Below are positions 11,301 to 22,200 of a DNA stretch of 64,000 nt, in pieces. Positions within the stretch are counted from its first letter, which is position 1; the number at the start of each line of letters is the position of its first letter. Origin of the DNA: Lineus longissimus (Eukaryota; Nemertea; Pilidiophora; Heteronemertea; Lineidae); the NCBI RefSeq assembly GCF_910592395.1, contig NC_088314.1:20852070-20916069 (forward strand), given 5' to 3'. Position numbers and translations under genes: made by a program. A model generated the notes under the pieces. It was not told the DNA's origin. It did not search any database and worked only from the letters and a program-made list of their open reading frames with translations.

Positions 11301-13034
11301 GCTTCTTCATACTGTCCCTGTTCAATGGATAGATGTCTTCATGTTCTGGTTGTGAAGAGCAATGTTTGTGGCCTTGGTACGTCTTAGGAGGCTTCTTCAT
11401 ACTGTCCCTGTTCAATGGATAGATGTCTTCATGTCCTGGTTGTGAAGAGCAATGTGTGTGGCCTTGGTACGACTTAGGAGGCTCCTTCATACTGTCCCTG
11501 TTCAATGGATAGATGTCTTCATGTTCTGGTTGTGAAGAGCAATGTTTGTGGCCTTGGTACGACTTAGGAGGCTTCTTCATACTGTCCCTGTTCAATGGAT
11601 AGATGTCTTCATGTCCTGGTTGTGAAGAGCAATGTTTGTGGCCTTGGTACGACTTAGGAGGCTTCTTCATACTGTCCCTGTTCAATGGATAGATGTCTTC
11701 ATGTTCTGGTTGTGAAGAGCAATGTGTGTGGCCTTGGTACGACTTAGGAGGCTTCTTCATACTGTCCCTGTTCAATGGATAGATGTCTTCATGTTCTGGT
11801 TGTGAAGAGCAATGTGTGTGGCCTTGGTACGACTTAGGAGGCTTCTTCATACTGTCCCTGTTCAATGGATAGATGTCTTCATGTTCTGGTTGTGAAGAGC
11901 AATGTTTGTGGCCTTGGTACGTCTTAGGAGGCTTCTTCATACTGTCCCTGTTCAATGGATAGATGTCTTCATGTCCTGGTTGTGAAGAGCAATGTGTGTG
12001 GCCTTGGTACGACTTAGGAGGCTTCTTCATACTGTCCCTGTTCAATGGATAGATGTCTTCATGTTCTGGTTGTGAAGAGCAATGTGTGTGGCCTTGGTAC
12101 GACTTAGGAGGCTTCTTCATACTGTCCCTGTTCAATGGATAGATGTCTTCATGTCCTGGTTGTGAAGAGCAATGTTTGTGGCCTTGGTACGTCTTAGGAG
12201 GCTTCTTCATACTGTCCCTGTTCAATGGATAGATGTCTTCATGTCCTGGTTGTGAAGAGCAATGTGTGTGGCCTTGGTACGACTTAGGAGGCTTCTTCAT
12301 ACTGTCCCTGTTCAATGGATAGATGTCTTCATGTCCTGGTTGTGAAGAGCAATGTGTGTGGCCTTGGTACGACTTAGGAGGCTTCTTCATACTGTCCCTG
12401 TTCAATGGATAGATGTCTTCATGTTCTGGTTGTGAAGAGCAATGTTTGTGTCCTTGGTACGACTTAGGAGGCTTCTTCATACTGTCCCTGTTCAATGGAT
12501 AGATGTCTTCATGTTCTGGTTGTGAAGAGCAATGTGTGTGGCCTTGGTACGACTTAGGAGACTTCTTCATACTGTCCCTGTTCAATGGATAGATGTCTTC
12601 ATGTTCTGGTTGTGAAGAGCAATGTGTGTGGCCTTGGTACGACTTAGGAGGCTTCTTCATACTGTCCCTGTTCAATGGATAGATGTCTTCATGTCCTGGT
12701 TGTGAAGAGCAATGTGTGGCCTTGGTACGACTTAGGAGGCTTCTTCATACTGTCCCTGTTCAATGGATAGATGTCTTCATGTTCTGGTTGTGAAGAGCAA
12801 TGTGTGTGGCCTTGGTACGACTTAGGAGACTTCTTCATACTGTCCCTGTTCAATGGATAGATGTCTTCATGTTCTGGTTGTGAAGAGCAATGTTTGTGGC
12901 CTTGGTACGACTTAGGAGGCTTCTTCATACTGTCCCTGTTCAATGGATAGATGTCTTCATGTTCTGGTTGTGAAGAGCAATGTTTGTGGCCTTGGTACGT
13001 CTTAGGAGGCTTCTTCATACTGTCCCTGTTCAAT
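8360..13034. repeat. 90-bp minisatellite, about 52 copies
   Basis: GGTTGTGAAGAGC recurs every 90 bp from 8376 to 12966, which is 51 intervals and 52 copies. Copies differ mainly at two two-state sites (GTTCTGG/GTCCTGG and TGTGTGTGG/TGTTTGTGG). There are rarer private changes (GACTTAG to GTCTTAG at about 11381, 11921, 12191 and 12999; TTCTTC to TCCTTC). Three indels occur: +4 at about 9171 (ATAG duplicated) and -2 at about 10911 and 12711. They sum to zero. Because 90 is a multiple of 3, one minus-strand frame stays open for hundreds of codons with a 30-residue period (RDSMKKPPKSYQGH...). I regard this as a by-product of period length, not a gene: there is no start context, no splice structure, and frameshifts break it. 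Confidence 0.97.
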
Positions 13035-13456
13035 TTTGCAATCGTCTCACTTCTCTCAGATCACAAGTGTCTAATCTCCTCTCTGATTAAAAGAACGTCT
13101 CTTGGACTGGTTGTGCCCTGGTCCACAGTCACAACCAGAGATGGCTCTTGACCCATCTGACCATTGAACAAGTGTCACATCTCCTGATCAGGAACCCAAT
13201 ATGACGTATCAGAAGCTACACATCAAGGACATCTGTGATTTGTCTCGTCCAGTTCTAAAAGACAAGCTTGTGCATCATCACTTCCCTTACTTGCGTGGGG
13301 ATCCCTACCCAAGGGAGCAGAACAAAAGCCATGAAAGCAATGGTTCAATATCATTATGTCTCGTCCAATACCTAAAGGCAGGGTTGTACCCCATCCCTAC
13401 CCAAGTAAGTCACAGCAAGTCTCAACATAGCAGAGCTGCCAGGTCCAATTTGGTCT
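13035..13456. other. Spacer between 90-bp and 68-bp arrays
   Basis: Contains diverged pieces of the same repeat vocabulary (GGTTGTGCCCTGG at about 13109, CACAGTCACAACCAGAG at about 13124) mixed with unique sequence. No gene seen. Confidence 0.4.
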
Positions 13457-14640
13457 GGTTGTGACTGTCTCATACATCTCACTGTGTTGGCAAGGAAGCG
13501 GAGCTGGCAGGTCCTATTCGGCCAGGTTGTGACTGTCTCATCTTTTTCACTCTGTTACCAAGACAGTGGAGCTGAGAGGCCCGATGCACGGTGGTTGTGA
13601 CTGCTTCATCTATCTCACCATGTTGGCGACATGGTGGAGCTGCCAGGTCTTATTCAGTCTGGTTGTGACTGTCTCATCTCTTTCACTGTGTTAGCAAGAC
13701 AGTGGAGCTGAGAGGCCCGATGGATGGTGGTTGTGACTGTCTCATCTCTTTCACTGTGTTAGCAAGACAGTGGAGCTGAGAGGCCCGATGCATGGTGGTT
13801 GTGACTGTCTGATCTATCTCACCATGTTGGCGACATGGTGGAGCTGCCAGGTCTTATTCAGTCTGGTTGTGACTGTCTCATCTCTTTCACTGTGTTAGCA
13901 AGACAGTGGAGCTGAGAGGCCCGATGCACGGTGGTGTGAATGCCTCATCTATCTCACCATGTTGGCGACATGGTGGAGCTGCCAGGTCTTATTCAGTCTG
14001 GTTGTGACTGTCTCATCTCTTTCACTGTGTTAGCAAGACAGTGGAGCTGAGAGGCTCGATGCACGGTGGTTGTGACTGTCTCATCTATCTCACCATGTTG
14101 GCGACATGGTGGAGCTGCCAGGTCTTATTCAGTCTGGTTGTGACTGTCTCATCTCTTTCACTGTGTTAGCAAGACAGTGGAGCTGAGAGGCCCGATGGAT
14201 GGTGGTTGTGACTGTCTGATCTATCTCACCATGTTGGCGACATGGTGGAGCTGGCAGGTCCTATTCGGCCAGGTTGTGACTGTCTCATCTCTTTCACTGT
14301 GTTAGCAAGATGGTGGAGCTGAGAGGCCCGATGCACGGTGGTGTGATTGCTTCATCTATCTCACCATGTTGGCGACATGGTGGAGCTGCCAGGTCTTATT
14401 CGGTCTGGTTGTGACTGTCTCATCTCTTTCACTGTGTTAGCAAGACAGTGGAGCTGAGAGGCCCGATGGATGGTGGTTGTGACTGTCTGATCTATCTCAC
14501 CATGTTGGCGACATGGTGGAGCTGCCAGGTCTTATTCGGTCTGGTTAGGACTGTCTCATCTCTTTCACTGTGTTAGCAAGACAGTGGAGCTGAGAGGCCC
14601 GATGCATGGTGGTTGTGACTGTCTGATCTATCTCACCATG
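13457..14640. repeat. 68-bp satellite, about 18 copies, two subfamilies
   Basis: GGTTGTGACT starts at 13457, 13525, 13593, 13661, 13729, 13797 and 13865: an exact 68-bp period that continues, with small deletions, to about 14611. Two monomer types mostly alternate. One contains CACCATGTTGGCGACATGGTG and the other CACTGTGTTAGCAAGACAGTG, each followed by GAGCTG. Both are perfect hairpins, and the arm differences are paired, so base pairing is kept. Array type 2-type 2 steps occur (13661/13729), so the dimer is not strict. Confidence 0.95.
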
Positions 14641-15156
14641 GTTGCACCATCTTACCAATGCTGGAAGAGAGATGAGACAATCACAACCCGACAGCTCCAC
14701 TGTTGTGTCTATACGATGACAAGGTTAATCTCAACTCCCAACCAGTTTTAGCAAGACGATGGGCAACCATGTCCGTTCCGATTGGTTCAGTCACCACCAG
14801 AAGGAATTGTACCTGGCAGCTCCACCATCTTGCCAACACGGTTTACAGCACAACCAGGCCAAACTGGTCCTGGATGCATCACTCTGTGGACTGAAGAGAT
14901 GAGACAGGCACAACTAGATTGAAGTGGTCCTGGCTGCACCACCCAAGGCCTGAGCAAGAGTCCACTGTAAGCTATTGTCCACTTGGATGTGGTGTTTTGC
15001 TGATATTTTAGCGTCCCCATTAACTTCAAAGGAGGCCGTCTTGGACACTTAGAGACATTTCATTGATCTTTCCAGAGACAAATTATTGCCTTGTCAATGA
15101 TTTCACAAAACAAAACTGACCAATTATAGTATTTTACAATATAAAATTCTCCAGAC
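14641..15156. repeat. Inverted, degenerate 68-bp-family copies
   Basis: GAGATGAGACAATCACAACCCGACAGCTCCAC (about 14667-14699; read it as GAGATGAGACAATCACAACC then GACAGCTCCAC) is the reverse complement of the monomer words GGTTGTGA, GTCTCATC and GTGGAGCTG. A second inverted piece, GAGATGAGACAGGCACAAC, lies at about 14893. The field therefore switches orientation here, just before the predicted 3' end of the zinc-finger gene. Confidence 0.55.
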
Positions 15157-15162
15157 TTTATT
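15157..15162 (-). terminator. Poly(A) signal AATAAA, zinc-finger gene
   Basis: TTTATT on the plus strand gives AATAAA for the minus-strand gene, about 1.1 kb after its stop at 16270. The intervening AT-rich, frame-less sequence suits a 3' UTR. Another AATAAA overlaps the stop codon and is less likely to be used. Confidence 0.55.
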
Positions 15163-16269
15163 CTGACTGAGCACATATTATAATGGTCATGACAATCAAC
15201 TGATCGATATCTTATTAAAATATTGTACAACTCGTACAATGACAATATTGAAATGGAATACGTAACAAATGAAACTAACTAGCATCTATGCAAACTTGCC
15301 GTTATACCAAATCGTTGCTCAAAGAAATTTTCTGTTGAAGGGCTCGACCCTTTCGTGTTGAGTTTTCCCTTGAATATAATAAGGCAGTCTTTGATTCACC
15401 ATTCAGAACAATCTCCCCCCCCCTTTTGTCAATCTTTCGAATAGGGGTACAAGATTAACATTGACACTCGCAAAAATATAAGAAAATATACAGTTTTCTA
15501 AACGAAACAATTACTGGCAGAGGAACATTCTAGTTCATGCAAGGCATTGGGCCAAACTCTCCCATCAAGTTCAAATTTACATACAATACACCTTGGTGTC
15601 GAATTCATTGGTTTCAGATCCCTGGACCTACCCCTGAAATCGACCTACCCCTGAAATGGACCCCTGAAATGCTCTAGCTCTGTTGAAAACTTTGACATTT
15701 TTAAATATATACATGGAAGGTTTTGAAAGCAGCATAAAAGAAGCATCTGAAATAACTTATAGCGATAAGGTATGAAGTGGTACAGGCCCAGTAGGCCTCA
15801 ATTCTAGCTCCTACAGTATAGAAAACAGCTGGCAGTCCACACTAATGTCCACAGAGGCTAAATCTGCTGAGGCTATAACTGAACCACCTTCGCCCGACAT
15901 ACTGAGGGACAGTCTACAAAAGCATTTGAAATTTGCTTTGTGAAGATGTACCCAGAGAGAAAACAAAAACAGCCCCATTTAAAATATACATACAATGGAA
16001 AACATTACTGTGTCACAAGAAAAATATCATATTTTGATTAAAATAACTTTCAGTCTCACACTTAACGTAGCCTGGACAACCAGAATTCACAAATTTCTAT
16101 TTTCCTGTGCCAAAATGCTTCCCAAACATTTCAAATACCTTGCTACAGTACAGAAATCTCTGCAAATACACCGACCCAAAAATATGAATTTTTATCAGTC
16201 TTGTGACGAGTGAAGCAGTATTTGAAATATTTTGAAAGACCTTGTTCGATCTTTCACAAAATCCACCTT

Positions 16270-19200
16270 TTATTTGGATTGCTTGTGCTTCCTTTTCATA
16301 TATTTCCTGAAACGCTTTGTCTTTGTCACATCCTTCAGTTTAACGACAGGTCTCATGATGAACTTGGGATCCTTCAGTTGCCGCGCTAACTCGGTGAGAG
16401 TTTTATTAAAATCAGAATCAGATGCGCACACCTTGATTCGTTTATACGGCCCACCAGACTGTGAACTACTAACACCGCCCGATTGTTTTTCCCGCGCATA
16501 TTTCATCATTTGTAACCGCGCCTCATTCATAATCACCTCCATGTGTCGTATGATAACTAACTTTGCCGAGACATTTGGATGTCGGCGATGAATGTGATTA
16601 CGTGCGTCCTCTTTCAACAAATACCCCTTTTTACACTTGCTGCATTCATACGGTCGAATCGATGTATGCTTTGACAATAGGTGGTGCTCCAAATCTTTAT
16701 CGTTGTCCGTTTTATAGTCGCAGACATGACACTCCTTGGAGCGACTTTCTCGTGGAAGACTGCCACGCCGTTTCTTGGTGACCGGAGTGGGCTTCTTCTC
16801 CTCGGAGCTCGAGTTACTCCCCTCACTCTCACTCATGATCACTGCTTTACGTTTCCCTTTCTGCAGATTAATCTTCATCATCACATGTTTTTCCGAGGTA
16901 GATTTGCCACCTTTCTTGTCGCTCTGATTACTATTTTCACCACCAGGTGACGTTACTGTCTCCTCCTTTTTCGATTTCTTCCCACTCGGACCTGCAGCTG
17001 GTGCAGCCACTGTTGGTTTCTGAATGGAACCTCGGTGTAGACGTTCCGTCAGACCATTGTCCATACTCGCTCTGAAGTCCAAGCTCACCTTGGTCAGATT
17101 AACAGAGTGATTGTCCTGCTCATGTTGCACGACCTCCAAAAGGGAAGATCGTTGATAAATACAGTATGAACACTTATACAAAGCTTTCTTGATATCGAGT
17201 GTCTGCTTGATATCCTCTGGTGCCGATATGACCGGGCGTTTACGATGATATTCCTGCAGTGTCACGGAGACTTTCTCGATGCGTTTCTCCAGCAATTTAA
17301 CAATGGATTTGAACAATCGAATGCTATGAAGGCCCACTTCCTGGTTGTGTTTCGTCAGGCAGTGCGTGGCCATTTCCTTCTTCTCGTTTCCCTCTGCCAT
17401 GCACAGACCGCAGTGATACAAATTCAATGCAGTATGAGACCACAAATGGAAGACGATCATTGGGATCTTTGTCGAAGAATAGTCGCAGTCACAGCGAAAC
17501 AAACACTCCTTTTCATTGACGACCGTGATTTGAATGAGGGGTATACAAACTTCCACGAGGCTCCCTTGTCTGTATTGTTGACACTTAAAACAAGTCCCAA
17601 CAAAGTCTGTGTCTTCGGAAGCGCCCTTTTCAATACTGTGCATCCTGTCTAACGGTGCATTCAAAACAACTGCATTGATAACAATTGGTGATTTCGAACC
17701 CTGTCCATGCTCCTTCGACGCATCCTTCAATTTTGATTTTTGCTTGCGGAATTGCAATCTCTTTTTAATGTCACCCATGCTAAGGTCTTTTGTTGATAAC
17801 ATTCTACCAGTGCGTGCAGCGGTTTTCTTAGAATCATCGCTTGGGCCAGTTTTTTTTGGGACTAAAACTGTCTTGACAAAATTTTGCATATCCTTCAGCT
17901 CAGCCTGAAGCAGCTCCTGGCGCTTACGATCACTCTTGACTAAGTCTGAACTGTTGTGAACAGATTTCATATGATCACGCATCAGGGGATGATTCCACGT
18001 ACGAAAGTCGCACTCCTCACAATAGAACTGCCAATATTCGGAGAAGTGACTGGTAATACAATGTTGCCGCACATCAACAAACTTTGGGAAGACTTCCTCA
18101 CATTTATGACATTTGAATGCCTTTTCGAAATCTGCTGCATCTGGTGTGGTGGGAGATAGAATTGGAGATGATTGCACCGCTGTGGCAGAGCTAGCTTTCC
18201 CAAGCGTTTCTTTCATTTGTTTACCAGTAAATAGACTGGTCACTTTAGAAATATCACCAATAGTAGCGACTCGAGCTGGTTTTTCTGGCAGAGTTTTGGA
18301 TTTTGAGACAGTTTCTTGTATATTTTTCGCAGGACCAGCGACAGACTTTTCTGATGATATATTCGAAATGGTGGACTCTGCAACCAACGGAATACTTAAG
18401 GTGTCTAAAACGTCAACATCCATAGTACTCCCCCTATCAGGTATTGATATAACCACTGCATTGGTTTCTTTATCTGTCCGCACAGAAACCAGACTATTCC
18501 TTTCTCCTCCCGCCTGACTCTGGACAGACTGACTCTGGACAGACTGACTCTGGACAGACTGACTCTGGACAGACTGACTCTGGACAGACTGACTCTGGAC
18601 AGACTGACTCTGGACAGACTGACTCTGGACAGACTGACTCTGGACAGCCTGACTCTGGACAGACTGACTCAAGTCTGTGCAGGATTCTGTTGCCTGTTTA
18701 TCTCCTCCACTTTCATCGTTTCTATCAACCGGTTTGTCTTTTTGACATTCCTGAGTATCTGACGTGCTCTTCTCTCCTTGAGATCTCATCTCATCCTGCG
18801 ACACTTCATCAAGAACAGTCTCACTTGGTGCTGACCTAGAAATATGACTATTTGGAATCTCTCGAGCAGCAGCAACAGGAACGACCCCAAATGCATGCAC
18901 AGCATCTGCGACAGGGACAGAAGCTGGAGGTGTTGGATGATTCACCATCAACACTGATGGCCCTGGGGGGAGACTTTGTGCAGATGTCACATTATCTTCT
19001 ATAGCGTTCTGTTCTTGACCGCGAGCCGGTCTGGTACCAAGAAATTCTGAGAGTCTGGTTCGTATGCTTTCACTGCCCGACTTTGTTTCCTGGCCTGGCT
19101 GTGGCTCCTCCAACCCTGGCTCAGTTTTAACGCGAGCTAAGCCGATAGCAGCACTTATCATTTCATCAGATGTAGTGTTACGCGTTCCACTTGATGGAGT

Positions 19201-22200
19201 GTCGATTATCGGTTGAACTGGTGCTGTCTGGGATGCGGAGGGTGCCACACTCATTTGAGGAACTGCAACATGTAGCAGCAGCACAGGTGACTGTAAGGGA
19301 GGCTGGGTTGCCAAGGGTAACGTAGCAGGAGTCACAACAGGCGTTGCTGGCAGGTTTGCAAGAGGTTGCAAGGCAGGTGTAACGACTGGCTGGACAGAGG
19401 TGGCAGCAGATGACACAGCAAGGTTTATGATTGGTTGAACAGGTGGAGTAATCGTTGTCTGTAGAGTAGTTTTGACCTGATCATCACCACCAGGTGTCAC
19501 CCTGTCTCCAATATCTGCCCCAACGGCAACAGCATCTACAGTTCTGTCAGAATCACACTTTGTTTTGTTAGATTCAGATGGCAGTGGTTCCAATGCAGTT
19601 TCATCACCCTGGTCATCCGAATTCAGACAAATGGATCGAATTACAATTTTCATGGTCTCCTCTTCTTGTAAATGTTCTCCTGCTTCATCAGTGAATATAA
19701 TATCATCGGGATTCTCAATGGGATGTTTCTTCCCGATGTGGTTCCTGATGCTTTGTCGTAAAGCAGTCGCAATCCCGCAAAGACGACAGATATACGGCGT
19801 CGCCATAAGATGGCGCAATTTGATATGAGTCTCGAGCATTGTATGTGTGCTCGCTTTGTACTGGCACTCGCTGCACTTGTTATCAAATTGGATGAGTTCC
19901 GCTGAACAGAAATCAATTGCGTTCTCTAGTCCTTTTTGAAGAGCTTTCTGTAGCAGACGTGTTGTCTCTCTGTCCTGACATGCCGACAGTTCACCGTCAA
20001 TGCTCACACGCTTATGCAATGACCCACTCTGAAGCCACTCGATATGCTTCTGTGCCAAATGTTTCTTCAACATTTTGATTGTCGCGGCTTTGAAGTCGTT
20101 CCCATGGCATAAATATGGCTTAAACGGCAAATGATCGTTTTTCAGATGATTCTCTAGCGACACAGTCTGAACTGAGACAAATGTACACAGTGGACAAGAG
20201 ATAAGTTCTGACTCCTCTGCATTCTCAGGTTGGTTTTCAGTGATAGAAAACGACTTGACATTTGGAGTAATGGGCACAGGTTTTGAAAAATCCATCAAGC
20301 GATTGGTGATTTTCTCGCGCTTCTTCCCCGGTGGTTGGTCTCGTGTATACTGCGATGGTTGATTGACGTGTGCCTTCTTGACATGTTCTTTTATTGTCTC
20401 TTCACTATCGCTGCATTCAGGACAGTACCAGCATTGGAACGCAGCTGACTTGAATGGATTATGCATTGTCTCCATGTGTAAACGCATACTTTTAGGGTCC
20501 TGCATGCGCTGAAGGCAAATCTGACATTCCGAAAACATTCTCGCGTGTTGAACTTTTGCCTCATCTTGGTCAGTGACAATGGCTGCATACACCTTGAACA
20601 TTGTAGCAGAATGTTTTTGTGCAATCTGAGTAATTGATTCATCAAACGCATGACATTTTTCAGAATGGTGGCGATCGCGTGCATGATCATAAGCATGTTT
20701 CTCACTAAAGAACGACTCAGTACATTTCAGACATTTGAATGGCCTCGGAGCGGACTGCAGGTGATGAGCGTACAAATGCCATCGTATCATATTCAGCGAT
20801 TCTGTCTGTGCCGAACAAAGTTTGCATTTGAACTTGACATTTTTCGGCACATCCTTCCCATCGAGGTATGCCAGCAGGATAGGATCTGCCACAGTATCCT
20901 TGATATTCTGCAACAGGTTGATATTGATACGGGCCGTGCTACCAGCACCGGTCGGAGCAGGGATTTGAGAAGTCATTTTTTCATTGCCATATGGCGTCAA
21001 TACAAAACTTTGCCCTATCGGTTTCATCATATAGAGTTTACCATCCTGGCCCTGCAGATCCCCAGACCCTGGTGCTGGATTCACTTTCTGGCTAGTCGTG
21101 AAATTCGGAGGCACATTACCACCGGTCGCAGCTGGTGAAGTAATCTGACTTATTTTCAATCCTCGATTTGGATCCAGCTCGTTTACACCAGTGAGTTGGT
21201 TGACTGTGAGTCGAGGACCTTGTGGTTGGCCAAGCCGATTCACACTGAGACGAGCTCCGTTTCTTAGTTGTTGTTGTTGTTGTTGACCAGCAAGTCGCAC
21301 CTGGGCACTGCTTGTAGCTTGTTGGTTAGCCATCACCACAGAACCACCCGCAAAAAGATTGGCAGAAGCAACAGTATTCTGCCTTGTGGAAGCGGCTGCC
21401 TTGGATTGCAGTAGAGCTTGCTGAAATAAGACTTGGTTCTGCATCTGGGGTGTGGATGTATGTGCTTTGAGCATGGCTTGATTGAAACTGGTCATATTGA
21501 TGTTTGATAGGCTAGTAGCTTGCACTTGTCCCAACGCACTTTGGGGGCCGCGATTTTGGGTCATCTGTTGAAATCTTGGATTGTTCTGAGACGTAGGTAG
21601 ATTTGGTTGGGACATAGGAGAAGGATGTCTCGGTTGTACATTGCTAGAGTTCTGATTACGTCTAAGAATGGATGGCCGCTGATTACTGCTTGCTGTTTGG
21701 GTTTGTTGTTTATTGGGATTGGTATGAAAGTGGAACTGATACGCGGATTGTGGCAGTGGTTGATTTGAGACTTGAGCTGGTCTTTGAGTATGCATGAGAA
21801 CATTTTGAGCAACCTGTGCTGGCATGAGATGACGTTGCACTTGCTGCTGTTGGTGGGTCACAGGTGTTTGTTGTCCCTGGGCCTGCCCTCGTGGCAGTGG
21901 AACCTGGTTCCTAAGCTGCTGCTGTATCATAAGATTCTGTGATGCCACTTGGGTGTGTTGTGAATTGGCTGTCCGCGTCCGTAGAGTTTGCTGCTGAAGG
22001 AAACGCGTCATGGTTGATGAGTCGTGGGTAGGAATACTGGGAGCCTGTGTGGGCTGCACATTTAAAAATGACTGACCATTCGCCTTTGGTAGTTGATTCT
22101 GTTGTTGATGAGCTACAGGCGGAGTGTATCTTACTTGCATATTCGGGGCAGTGGTGGCGGGTGATGTTCTAGTATGAGCCTGCAAGGGATTCTCTACGAC

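Noticed and set aside
8288-13033. Minus-strand open frames of up to 594 codons with a 30-residue repeat, possibly a repetitive secreted or structural protein
   Set aside because: Open only because the 90-bp period is a multiple of three. No true ATG start at the segment edges, no signal peptide, three frame-breaking indels and no splice structure. A minisatellite explains it.
8360-13034. Resemblance to a CRISPR array (many regular repeats)
   Set aside because: The whole 90-bp unit repeats with no unique spacers, and the genome is eukaryotic.
13457-14640. A cluster of structured non-coding RNA genes (each 68-bp unit a hairpin RNA)
   Set aside because: No Pol III boxes or recognised RNA family; tandem satellite with hairpin is the simpler reading. 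The covariation is reported as a finding instead.
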